5,228 nucleotides of DNA from CAYFUR01 sp964346275 (lineage in GTDB: Bacteria > Sumerlaeota > Sumerlaeia > SLMS01): NCBI GenBank assembly GCA_964346275.1, contig CAYFUR010000162.1, positions 1-5,228 on the forward strand, in the 5' to 3' direction. Position numbers and translations under genes: made by a program. The notes beneath the pieces were generated by a model that worked only from the letters and a program-made list of their open reading frames with translations, ran no database searches and was not told where the DNA came from. Below, piece by piece: positions 1 to 5,228 of the stretch. Position 1 is the stretch's first letter. Every line of letters starts with the position of its first letter.

Positions 1-1179
1 ATTCTAAGCATTACGACGCCTTCCCTCAATGAGGACTTGAAGGCCGCCAGGATCGCGAAAGAAATCGATCCCAACATCGTAACAATCGCCAAGGGCGCTC
101 ATTTCAATACTCTGGACGTGCCGACACTGGAGAAATGGCCGAGCCTGGACCTTGGCCTGCGGGGGGAATACGAGGAAACCTGCATGGCCATCGCGCGGGG
201 CGAGGCCTTTGCCCAGATCCAGGGCCTGACCCGCCGCGAAGGGGACCGGGTGATTCGCAACCCCGACCGGCCTTTCCCCCGCGATCTGGACCACATTCCC
301 TATCCCGCGCGCCACCTGGTGAACAACAGGCTCTATGTGCGGCCGGACACGGGGGAGATGCAGACCACGATCGTGACCAACCGCGGCTGTCCGTTTTCCT
401 GCACCTACTGCCTGGCGAACCAGGTTTCCGGCCTGAAGAATCGCTATCGCTCGGTGGAAAATGTGGTGGGTGAAATTCGCGAATGCGTGGAAGAGCATGG
501 AATCCGGAGTTTTCTTTTCCGGAGCGACCTGTTCACCCAGAATCGCAAGTGGGTCATCGAACTGTGCAATCGCATCGTGGAAGAAGGGCTGGACATCTCC
601 TGGGCCTGCAACAGCCGCGTGGACACCGTGCATCCGGAATCCCTCGCCGCCATGAAGCGCGCGGGATGCTGGATCATTGCTTTCGGCGTGGAAAAGGGCT
701 CGGACGAGGCGTTGGAAGCGATCAATAAAAAGGCGACCGTTGAGCAGGCACGCCAAGCCTTGCGGATCACGCGCGAGGCCGGCATCAAGCGATCGATCTA
801 TATCCTCGTTGGTGTCCCTGAGGACGATCGGAAAACGATCATCCAGGACATCGAATTCGCCAAGGAACTGGACCCCGATATTCTGGAAATCTTTTATCCC
901 TATCCGTTCCCCGGGACGCCGCTTTACCGCGAGGCGGTGGAACTGGGCCTCTTGAAGGACGGCGAGATCCCCCGCGAGGCCTATGGCCTGCCGGCCATGC
1001 CGACAAAGCATCTCAGCGTGGAAGAACTCGCCGACATCCGCACCGAATGCCTACGGAAGTTCTACATGCGGCCGGCGTTTGTCATGCGCACTCTGCGCCA
1101 AACCCGGAGCACGCGCGAGTTCCTCAACTACGTGCGCTACGGGTATCTCCAGATGCGCCAGATTATGCTCGGGAGCTGA
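1..1179 (+). CDS. B12-binding-type radical SAM protein, 3' part of gene (start outside window)
   Basis: The reading frame is open from base 1 and ends at TGA 1177-1179, giving 392 visible residues; the true start lies to the left. The TTG at position 37 is internal to the domain and not a credible start. Visible residues 1 to about 60 look like the second half of a cobalamin-binding Rossmann domain: an ITTPS strand, a GAHF turn where the family usually has GG.H, and RGEYEET. The radical SAM core follows, with the cluster motif CPFSCTYC (Cys codons at 388, 400 and 409), which would bind a 4Fe-4S cluster that cleaves S-adenosylmethionine. Later family landmarks are SWACNSRVD, FGVEKGSDEAL, a GVPEDD turn in place of the usual GxPGET, and PFPGTPLY. 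Members of this class perform methylations, cyclisations and rearrangements on many substrates, and the sequence does not reveal which one here. The B12-binding half is mostly outside the window. The class is secure; the function is unknown. Confidence 0.93.
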   Translation: MLSITTPSLNEDLKAARIAKEIDPNIVTIAKGAHFNTLDVPTLEKWPSLDLGLRGEYEETCMAIARGEAFAQIQGLTRREGDRVIRNPDRPFPRDLDHIPYPARHLVNNRLYVRPDTGEMQTTIVTNRGCPFSCTYCLANQVSGLKNRYRSVENVVGEIRECVEEHGIRSFLFRSDLFTQNRKWVIELCNRIVEEGLDISWACNSRVDTVHPESLAAMKRAGCWIIAFGVEKGSDEALEAINKKATVEQARQALRITREAGIKRSIYILVGVPEDDRKTIIQDIEFAKELDPDILEIFYPYPFPGTPLYREAVELGLLKDGEIPREAYGLPAMPTKHLSVEELADIRTECLRKFYMRPAFVMRTLRQTRSTREFLNYVRYGYLQMRQIMLGS

Positions 1180-1236
1180 AGCCTCTCCCCTACTGGCGAA
1201 CAACAAAGCAAGTGCCGGTGTCCCTTATTGACGACC

Positions 1237-1268
1237 ATGGCGGGCCATGAGCATCCTGTTCCCGCCAT
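1237..1268. repeat. 8-bp inverted repeat in the gap between the radical SAM and LarA-like genes
   Basis: ATGGCGGG at 1237-1244 is matched by its exact reverse complement CCCGCCAT at 1261-1268, with a 16-base loop. An alternative short stem, CATGG with CCATG (1236-1249), overlaps it. No T-run follows on the plus strand, so this does not look like a classical intrinsic terminator. It could be an mRNA hairpin between two co-transcribed genes, an operator, or chance. The rest of the 119-base gap shows only a TTGACG at 1228-1233 with no good -10 partner, so I do not call a promoter. Confidence 0.35.
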
Positions 1269-1298
1269 ATCGAAATCGCACGGAAGACGACTCCATAG

Positions 1299-2576
1299 AT
1301 GCATATCAATCTGGCCTACGGTTCCGATGAAGTCCCCATCGACGTTCCTGACAACTGGATCAATGGCCGGTGTTACCGCCCTCATCCGATCGAGGCCTGC
1401 GCCGATGCCCGCGCCGAGTTAATGGCCGCCGTCCAGGACCTTGGTGAACTGGGATCCCTTGAAGATGTTGCCCGGAAAAAACCGAGCTGCGCCATTGCCA
1501 TCGACACGGAATCCGCTTTTCTCTTCGACGAGGTGCTCCCATCGCTTATCGAGCTTCTCGAGGATGAGAGCGATCTCAAACACGAGGACATCACCCTGAT
1601 TCTGACAAACCGTCCCTGGGAACCCTTTACCGGCGACATCGTTGAAAAGCTCATTGACCCCGATATCCGCCAGCGCTGCCGAATCGTTCTTCACGACTTT
1701 TTCGACAGTGGAGAACTGATCAAGCTGGGTTCCTCGAGCCAGGGCGTGCCGCTTTCGGTGAATAAAGCTTATATGGACTCCGCTCTCAAGATCGCCTTGG
1801 GAGGCGTGCGGCCCGATATGCTCCTTGGGTTCACTGGCGGGCGATCGGTGCTGATGCCGGGCCTCAGCGGCAAATCCACGCTGAAAAAGATGTATTCCTA
1901 CGACTTTGTGGCAAGCCCCCATGCGCGCTATGCGAACTTCCGAAATAATCCTTTCCACATCACCGCCGTGGAAACGATTCGGGAGGCCGGATGCGATCTC
2001 GCAATTTCTGTCGTCCCAACACCCAGCGGCCAGACCCACCGCGTGTTTGCCGGCGACTTTATCCAGTCGCACTTCCAGGCGATGAATCATCTTCTTGAAG
2101 CCATGGACATCCCCGTTTCCGAGCCCATGGATATCGTCGTGACGAGCGGCGGCGGATCGGGAAGGGACGCGACGCTTTCACAGATTGTTGAAACACTTTG
2201 CGCTGTCGAACCCGTCTTAAAAGAGGATGGCAGCATCGTGATAGCAGCCGCCCTGGAGGATGGATTGGGTCCTCCCGGATTCTCGGAGATCATCAAAGCA
2301 GGCAGTTCCGTTAAAGATACGCTCGAACATTTACAGGCGAGCGACTCCTTCGTCCCCGGCCAATGGGTGGCCCAGCGCCTCTATAGCATTCTTGCCGATC
2401 ACGAGGTGATCCTCTACAATACGCATCTTCCGGAGGACCTCGTCTGGTCCACCGGAATCACACCCGCCAAGGATATGAAAGAGGCCGTCTTTGCCGCGAT
2501 GGAGAGCCATGGCCAGCGCTGCAAAATCGTCGCCTTGCCGGAAGGCGCCCGCGGCATTGGACGAATCGGCCGTTAA
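1299..2576 (+). CDS. LarA (nickel-dependent lactate racemase) superfamily protein, DUF2088-like, with a degenerate active site
   Basis: This is a 425-residue protein, the usual length for LarA. The ATG at 1299 fits because family members begin with a YG motif close to the N-terminus (AYGSDEVPIDVPDNW here). A weak GGAAG lies about 12 bases upstream. The family signature is clear at residues 167-188: LGGVRPDMLLGFTGG, then MPG, and later NNPFH (216-220). The C-terminal domain has an MDIVVTSGGG strand (277-286) and DGSIVIAAALEDGLG (310-324). Using the residues known from Lactiplantibacillus plantarum LarA, a by-eye alignment gives: Asp72 kept (D69), Arg75 to S72, His108 to N104, His174 to D173, the cofactor-tethering Lys184 to S183, the nickel ligand His200 to Y199, Gln295 kept (Q295), Lys298 to E298. 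The spacing 174-184-200 is reproduced exactly (173-183-199), which supports the alignment. Nickel-pincer racemase activity is therefore unlikely. No larB, larC or larE gene is visible. The family is sure; the activity is unknown. Confidence 0.88.
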   Translation: MHINLAYGSDEVPIDVPDNWINGRCYRPHPIEACADARAELMAAVQDLGELGSLEDVARKKPSCAIAIDTESAFLFDEVLPSLIELLEDESDLKHEDITLILTNRPWEPFTGDIVEKLIDPDIRQRCRIVLHDFFDSGELIKLGSSSQGVPLSVNKAYMDSALKIALGGVRPDMLLGFTGGRSVLMPGLSGKSTLKKMYSYDFVASPHARYANFRNNPFHITAVETIREAGCDLAISVVPTPSGQTHRVFAGDFIQSHFQAMNHLLEAMDIPVSEPMDIVVTSGGGSGRDATLSQIVETLCAVEPVLKEDGSIVIAAALEDGLGPPGFSEIIKAGSSVKDTLEHLQASDSFVPGQWVAQRLYSILADHEVILYNTHLPEDLVWSTGITPAKDMKEAVFAAMESHGQRCKIVALPEGARGIGRIGR

Positions 2577-2599
2577 GGACCGGGCAGCAGAGAATTGTA

Positions 2600-2643
2600 A
2601 AAACAGAGAGAGCCGGGACGAGGATCCCGGCTCTCTCTGTTTT
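2600..2643. terminator. Perfect bidirectional intrinsic terminator between convergent genes
   Basis: Arms at 2600-2618 and 2625-2643 are exact reverse complements over 19 bases, with a 6-base loop (2619-2624). The lower stem is an A-run pairing with a T-run, the middle is a GA/CT alternation, and the top is GCCGGGA pairing with TCCCGGC. Because the arms end in AAAA and TTTT, either strand's transcript has a GC-rich hairpin followed by a U-run. It sits 23 bases after the LarA-like stop codon and 36 bases beyond the rpsI stop, so it can end both transcripts. Confidence 0.93.
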
Positions 2644-2679
2644 CTGAACGGTCGTTCGCGAGCCGCGGGCTGCTGCCAA

Positions 2680-3081
2680 TCAGCGCTTGCTGTACTGGCT
2701 GCTCTTGCGGGCCTTGCGCAGGCCGAACTTCTTGCGTTCTTTGCGGCGCGGGTCGCGCGTCAGGAATCCGGCCTTCTTCAACGCCGGGCGGAAATCCGGA
2801 TTTGCGTCGAGAAGCGCGCGGGCGATGCCATGGCGAATCGCGCCGGCCTGGCCATTGGGGCCTCCGCCGGTCACATTTACAATCACATCGTATTTCGAAA
2901 GTGTCTGCGTATCACGCATGGGCGCCCGGATATACTGCTCGAGGAAGGGGCGCTCGCCGAGATAGCTCTTCCATTCCTGGTTATTGATGACCATCTTGCC
3001 CTTGCCCGGGCGAAGATAGACGCGGGCCACCGCCGTTTTGCGGCGCCCCGTTCCAATGTGTTGATCTAGCTTTGTCGCCAT
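2680..3081 (-). CDS. rpsI: Small-subunit ribosomal protein uS9
   Basis: This is a 133-residue protein (bacterial S9 is usually about 130). It belongs to the head of the 30S subunit, where its C-terminal tail reaches the P-site tRNA. The hallmarks are visible: GTGRRKTAVARVYLRPG near the N-terminus, the conserved glycine-rich turn NVTGGGPNGQAGAIRHGIARAL in the middle (22 residues, quoted only in part: TGGGPNGQAGAIRHG), LTRDPRRKERKKFGLRKAR, and the invariant SQYSKR ending. I chose the ATG at 3081 (protein starting MATKLDQ). An in-frame TTG at 3087 is possible, since a GGAG at 3096-3093 lies 5 bases from the TTG and 11 from the ATG. The gene follows rplM after about 29 bases and is clearly in the same operon. 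Nothing is missing or unusual. Confidence 0.97.
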   Translation of the reverse strand: MATKLDQHIGTGRRKTAVARVYLRPGKGKMVINNQEWKSYLGERPFLEQYIRAPMRDTQTLSKYDVIVNVTGGGPNGQAGAIRHGIARALLDANPDFRPALKKAGFLTRDPRRKERKKFGLRKARKSSQYSKR

Positions 3082-3110
3082 CTTCAAATCAGCTCCATCG
3101 AGTAACGGAT

Positions 3111-3581
3111 TTATTCTTCTTCTTTGGGTGTGCGGGTGTGGATGGTCAGTGTCTCGGGCTGCTGGGCGACATGTTGCTCTTTGTAGGCGCCACTGCGGTA
3201 AATCCGGATGTGCTTTTCAAGCTTCCGGCCGAGACGGTTCTTTGGCAGCATGCCATGAATAGCCTGGCGAAGGATTTCCTCGGGCTTCTTTTCGAGAAGC
3301 TGCTGCGCCGAGGCCGATTTGATGCCGGTCCGCCAGCCCGAGTGGTGATAATACATCTTTTTCTTTAGTTTCTGACCGGTGAAGACCACTTTGTCGGCGT
3401 TGGTGATGATCACATGGATCTTGGGATCCAGGTGAGGGGCGAAGTCGGGATTCAGCTTGCCGCGAATCAGCTTCGCCACACGCGACGCCAAGCGGCCCAC
3501 CACAAGGCCTTCCGCATCAACGATATACCACTTTTCCTTGATGTCGGCCGGCTTCGGTAAGGTGCTGGTCTGAGCTTTCAT
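3111..3581 (-). CDS. rplM: Large-subunit ribosomal protein uL13
   Basis: This is a 156-residue protein (bacterial L13 is usually 140-150) that binds 23S rRNA early in 50S assembly. Family landmarks are KWYIVDAEGLVVGRLAS near the N-terminus, HVIITNADKVVFTGQK, the YYHHSGWRTG segment, AIHGMLPKNRLGR and the IYRSGAYKEQHVAQQPE tail. It ends in a short acidic EEE extension before TAA. I chose the ATG at 3581 (MKAQTST). An in-frame GTG at 3590 would add three residues, and neither has a strong Shine-Dalgarno. The N-terminus is a few residues longer than usual before the conserved WYIVDA. It is the first gene of the rplM-rpsI operon, the common bacterial order, and is read from a promoter near 3724-3751 through a leader of about 135 bases. 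Confidence 0.97.
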   Translation of the reverse strand: MKAQTSTLPKPADIKEKWYIVDAEGLVVGRLASRVAKLIRGKLNPDFAPHLDPKIHVIITNADKVVFTGQKLKKKMYYHHSGWRTGIKSASAQQLLEKKPEEILRQAIHGMLPKNRLGRKLEKHIRIYRSGAYKEQHVAQQPETLTIHTRTPKEEE

Positions 3582-3688
3582 TCGAATCACTCTTGCGGAA
3601 TTAAGAATCTTGGTCTTTCAGTGCTGTCGAGCAGGTTCATGACCCGGACAATGCAGCTCTTGCGCTAACGGGGCAAAGCACAAAACAA

Positions 3689-3704
3689 CATGGCCGGAGC
3701 CATG
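3689..3704 (-). promoter_or_regulatory. Leader hairpin with UNCG-type tetraloop upstream of rplM
   Basis: On the minus strand the leader reads CATGGC, then the loop TCCG, then GCCATG: a perfect 6-bp stem closed by C-G around a UCCG loop. That loop fits the unusually stable cUNCGg class. It is followed on the same strand by a T-rich stretch, TTGTTTTGTGCTTT (3688-3675). A stem followed by U-rich sequence in a ribosomal protein leader could be an attenuator or part of an autoregulatory L13 site; E. coli rplM is known to be autoregulated through its leader. The stem is short and the U-run is interrupted, so its function is only inferred. Confidence 0.4.
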
Positions 3705-3723
3705 ACACCGGCAAGGCCCGCAA

Positions 3724-3751
3724 ATCATGAGCAGCGCCCCGGGGATGTCAA
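3724..3751 (-). promoter_or_regulatory. Probable sigma-70-type promoter of the rplM-rpsI operon
   Basis: On the minus strand a perfect -35 consensus TTGACA (3751-3746) is followed, after a 16-base spacer, by CATGAT (3729-3724), which matches four of six -10 positions including the last two. Transcription would start near 3717 and leave a leader of about 135 bases before rplM. A perfect -35 box at the right distance from a ribosomal operon is good support; the -10 is imperfect and the exact start is a guess. Confidence 0.6.
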
Positions 3752-3887
3752 GACGGAATGCGGGAATTTGAGGGATTCTTTCCTGATCCAAAGGAAGTGA
3801 TCCTCCCCGCCATATTCCTCTCGCCCTACGATTCACTGCCCACTACCCTTCTTTCTCTGAATATCACTAGCTCGACTTTGAGCCATC

Positions 3888-3892
3888 GGAGG
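3888..3892 (+). promoter_or_regulatory. Ribosome binding site that fixes the HupE-type start
   Basis: GGAGG at 3888-3892 lies 6 bases before the ATG at 3899, an ideal Shine-Dalgarno spacing. It favours this ATG over the upstream in-frame alternative at 3758, in agreement with the signal peptide that begins right after it. Confidence 0.85.
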
Positions 3893-3898
3893 TTTCGC

Positions 3899-4522
3899 AT
3901 GCACCGAATTCCCGCCAGAAAATCCCTCATCGTCGCTCTGTCGGCTTTATTCGCCGCTGGAGCGACACAGGCCTTTGCCCATACGGGCATCGAGCATTCC
4001 CATGGCACCGGCTTCTCCTCGGGCCTGGCGCATCCCATCGGAGGGGTGGACCACCTTCTGGCCATGTTTGCCGTCGGCCTTTGGGCGGCCTACTGTGGCG
4101 GGCGCATGACCTGGGCGCTGCCGGCAACCTTTGTGTCTGTGATGATCGCAGCCGCCGCAATCGGTATCATGGGAGTCCCCCTGCCGTTTGTGGAATCCGG
4201 TATCGCAGCGTCGGTTTTGGTCCTCGGCCTGCTGACAGCCTTTGCCTTGAAGCCGCACGCCGCCGCCAGCCTCGGCCTGATTGGGCTGTTTGCTGTCTTT
4301 CACGGACACGCCCATGGCGCAGAACTGGCCGCTGGGCTTTCCGCTGCCGGTTATGTGGTCGGCTTTGCGCTCTCGACTGCGGCGATCCATGGCGCTGGAA
4401 TCGGCTTTGGTCTTTTCGGCAAGTCCCTTGAGAAACAACAGAGCAGAGCCATTCCCGTCTACCGAGTCAGCGGAGGGCTGATCTTTCTCTGCGGCACGGC
4501 CATGCTAGCCGGGCTTCTTTAA
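3899..4522 (+). CDS. hupE: HupE/UreJ-family metal permease (probable nickel or cobalt transporter)
   Basis: This is a 207-residue inner-membrane protein of the usual length for HupE/UreJ. Residues 1-27 form a signal peptide (basic HRIPARK, hydrophobic core, then a likely cut after AFA), leaving a mature N-terminus that begins with His and is His-rich (HTGIEHSHG). The family motif HPIGGVDHLLAMFAVG is at 45-60, the second motif HGHAHGAE at 135-142, and a further HGAGIG at 164-169; these His and Asp residues are thought to bind the metal. About six membrane spans follow the signal peptide, near 45-66, 70-92, 99-118, 122-142, 146-170 and 186-206. Family members move nickel (or cobalt) for hydrogenases and ureases, but no such enzyme is visible here, so the metal is uncertain. 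It appears to be a single-gene transcription unit, divergent from rplM and closed by a terminator at 4570-4600. Confidence 0.9.
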   Translation: MHRIPARKSLIVALSALFAAGATQAFAHTGIEHSHGTGFSSGLAHPIGGVDHLLAMFAVGLWAAYCGGRMTWALPATFVSVMIAAAAIGIMGVPLPFVESGIAASVLVLGLLTAFALKPHAAASLGLIGLFAVFHGHAHGAELAAGLSAAGYVVGFALSTAAIHGAGIGFGLFGKSLEKQQSRAIPVYRVSGGLIFLCGTAMLAGLL

Positions 4523-4546
4523 CCCAGGCTTCTTTCCGAGGCTTCT
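4512..4546 (+). repeat. Three short direct repeats at the 3' end of the HupE-type gene
   Basis: GGCTTCTTT occurs at 4512-4520 (covering the last codons and part of the stop codon) and again at 4527-4535. A shortened GGCTTCT follows at 4540-4546. The copies are 15 and 13 bases apart. An A-run follows at about 4549-4556. This may be a chance or slippage product; I see no known element. Confidence 0.4.
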
Positions 4547-4569
4547 GGAAAAAAAACGTCGCACTCTTG

Positions 4570-4600
4570 CCCCGCACTTCTGGTGTGGGGTTTCTTCTTT
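4570..4600 (+). terminator. Intrinsic terminator of the HupE-type gene
   Basis: CCCCGCAC (4570-4577) pairs with GTGTGGGG (4583-4590) over 8 bp with one G-U pair, around a 5-base loop TTCTG. A T-rich run, TTTCTTCTTT, follows at 4591-4600. It lies about 48 bases after the stop codon, in the expected place and orientation. Confidence 0.8.
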
Positions 4601-4891
4601 CCTGGTCTGGTTCGTGCCATATCAGGGAGTAATCAGGCGAATCCGGGGGTTCCCGGAAAGATTCTGAGAAAAAAAGGCAGGGTTCGTCTCCAGTCGAGAC
4701 TTGTTCCGAGATTGACCACTCAGAATTCTCGCCAAAATTCCTCCTCCCCCTCTGCCTCCTCAGTAATCTCCCCTCAATTTCTCAGAAAAATCACCGGTGC
4801 CTGTAAGAAAAGAGGAAGTGGGCGTCTTTATGTTTGTGGGTGTTAGTTTGCCTGGCAGGCCCACCCGAAACCCCAATGAAGGTTTGAAAAC
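4601..4891. other. Noncoding stretch upstream of the PilX-like gene
   Basis: I find no credible gene in these 291 bases. Visible structure: a small hairpin TCCGGG/CCCGGA with loop GGTT (4642-4657) and no T-run; a 5-bp stem GTCTC/GAGAC (4686-4700); a pyrimidine tract around 4739-4760; CTCAG recurring at 4719, 4759 and 4781 with loosely similar flanks; and a short palindrome GCCTGGCAGGC at 4850-4860, just before the gene. No clear -35/-10 or sigma-54 promoter stands out, though the promoter of the downstream gene should lie here. Confidence 0.5.
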
Positions 4892-5228
4892 ATGCGAAGA
4901 AAAACATTCCGTAGCCGACTGAATAAGAGCCGAGGATCAGTTCTCCTGGTTTCCATAATTCTCATCGTTGTCGCGGGAGTTTCGGTGATCGCCTGGCTTG
5001 GATATATCTCTTCCTCGCAAAGGCAAGCAGTGCGCGAGCGCGCCCGGCTTCATGCCTTCTATGCCGCGGAAGCAGGGATCGAACAAATTGTCGATTTCTT
5101 TAATAATCCGGCCAATTTCGAGGGAAAAACTCCATCGGAATACACACAGGAATTCGCGACCCATCCCGACGAGACGTATCCCCTCGACCACAATGTCGCT
5201 CCTGACTACTATGACCTCTTCCAGCCAT
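4892..5228 (+). CDS. PilX-like type IV pilus assembly protein, N-terminal part (runs off the right edge)
   Basis: The ATG at 4892 opens a frame that stays open to the window end (112 full codons visible). A GAAGG at 4878-4882, 9 bases upstream, can serve as ribosome binding site. The N-terminus is basic (RRKTFRSRLNKSR), then RG, then one membrane helix at about residues 17-39 (VLLVSIILIVVAGVSVIAWL). After it comes an amphipathic stretch, SSSQRQAVRERARLHAFYAAEAG. The AFYAAEAGIE segment (55-64) is the typical landmark of PilX and related pilin-like proteins, whose helix packs into type IV pili or similar filaments. As in many PilX proteins, the glutamate five residues into the mature helix, seen in major pilins, is absent. 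The part after about residue 73 is polar and not recognisable. Other secretion-system pseudopilins or an unrelated single-span membrane protein with this motif remain possible. Confidence 0.75.
   Translation, partial: MRRKTFRSRLNKSRGSVLLVSIILIVVAGVSVIAWLGYISSSQRQAVRERARLHAFYAAEAGIEQIVDFFNNPANFEGKTPSEYTQEFATHPDETYPLDHNVAPDYYDLFQP

Larger units (their letters stand above)
3582..3898. other. Divergent intergenic region between rplM and the HupE-type gene
   Basis: These 317 bases hold no convincing gene. The left half (about 3582-3717) is the untranslated leader of rplM on the minus strand and contains the 3689-3704 hairpin. The probable rplM promoter lies at 3724-3751. The right half (about 3760-3887) is the upstream region of the HupE-type gene; I found no -35/-10 pair there that I would defend. 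It is rich in CT stretches and contains a small imperfect palindrome around AGGAAGTGATCCT (3791-3803). A frame that extends the HupE gene leftward to 3758 is open but lacks a ribosome binding site, and its residues do not resemble the family. Confidence 0.6.

Noticed and set aside
4..1011. Long minus-strand open frame (335 codons) opposite the radical SAM gene
   Set aside because: It is antisense to a gene with clear cluster motifs, shows no recognisable domain, and such frames are common opposite GC-rich coding sequence.
1860..1890. GLSGKST in the LarA-like protein as an ATP-binding P-loop
   Set aside because: It lacks the full GxxxxGK[ST] spacing and falls exactly where LarA has the loop between its lysine and nickel-ligand histidine.
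1419..2090. Minus-strand open frame of 223 codons opposite the LarA-like gene
   Set aside because: It is a shadow of a well-supported full-length gene, with no family resemblance.
2491..3069. Plus-strand open frame of 192 codons overlapping the LarA-like 3' end and antisense to rpsI
   Set aside because: It runs through the strong terminator and opposite a certain ribosomal protein gene; there is no ribosome binding site and no recognisable motif.
3618..3836. Minus-strand open frame of 72 codons in the rplM upstream region
   Set aside because: It overlaps the probable rplM promoter and leader, and nothing in the translation is recognisable.
3758..3898. Upstream extension of the HupE-type gene to a start at 3758
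   Set aside because: The ideal GGAGG sits before the ATG at 3899, the signal peptide begins there, and the extra 47 residues do not resemble the family.
4583..4846. Plus-strand open frame of 87 codons after the HupE-type gene
   Set aside because: It starts inside the terminator stem, has no ribosome binding site, and translates a low-complexity Ser-rich stretch from the pyrimidine tract.
4849..4870. TGGCAG near 4853 as a sigma-54 promoter for the PilX-like gene
   Set aside because: The expected GC-containing -12 element at the proper spacing is absent.
1..5228. CRISPR array, tRNA, rRNA, insertion sequence or attachment site
   Set aside because: No regular repeat-spacer pattern, cloverleaf, transposase motif or long terminal inverted repeat was seen on either strand.

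Overview
This window looks like ordinary chromosomal DNA from a free-living, moderately GC-rich bacterium. It carries a standard bacterial rplM-rpsI ribosomal protein pair, Shine-Dalgarno sites, intrinsic terminators and a pilus-type membrane protein. The proteins do not point clearly to a familiar genus. A B12-type radical SAM protein, a LarA-like protein and a PilX-like protein together would fit an uncultured or deep-branching lineage, but that is only an impression. I see no insertion sequence, phage gene, CRISPR array, tRNA or rRNA.

Layout. (1) Positions 1-1179, plus strand: the 3' part of a B12-binding-type radical SAM gene whose start lies outside the window. (2) 1299-2576, plus strand: a full-length protein of the LarA (nickel-pincer lactate racemase, DUF2088) superfamily. 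(3) 2600-2643: a perfect 19-bp stem-loop that serves as terminator for the genes converging on it. (4) 2680-3581, minus strand: rplM followed by rpsI, an operon read leftward from a probable sigma-70-type promoter near 3724-3751. Its leader is about 135 nt and contains a UNCG-type hairpin. (5) 3899-4522, plus strand: a HupE/UreJ-family metal permease with a strong ribosome binding site, followed by an intrinsic terminator at 4570-4600. (6) 4601-4891: a noncoding stretch with a pyrimidine tract and loose short repeats. (7) 4892 to the right edge, plus strand: the N-terminal part of a PilX-like type IV pilus assembly protein.

How the genes relate. rplM and rpsI are a housekeeping unit. The radical SAM gene and the LarA-like gene lie in the same direction 119 nt apart and may be co-transcribed, but no shared pathway is proven. 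The LarA-like protein is the most interesting item. It keeps the family scaffold, yet by eye almost every position known to hold the nickel-pincer cofactor or to do catalysis is replaced. It therefore probably does something other than nickel-dependent racemisation. The nearby HupE-type permease is a tempting nickel link, but it is a separate transcription unit and the LarA-like protein seems to lack the nickel-binding residues, so I do not claim a nickel system here.
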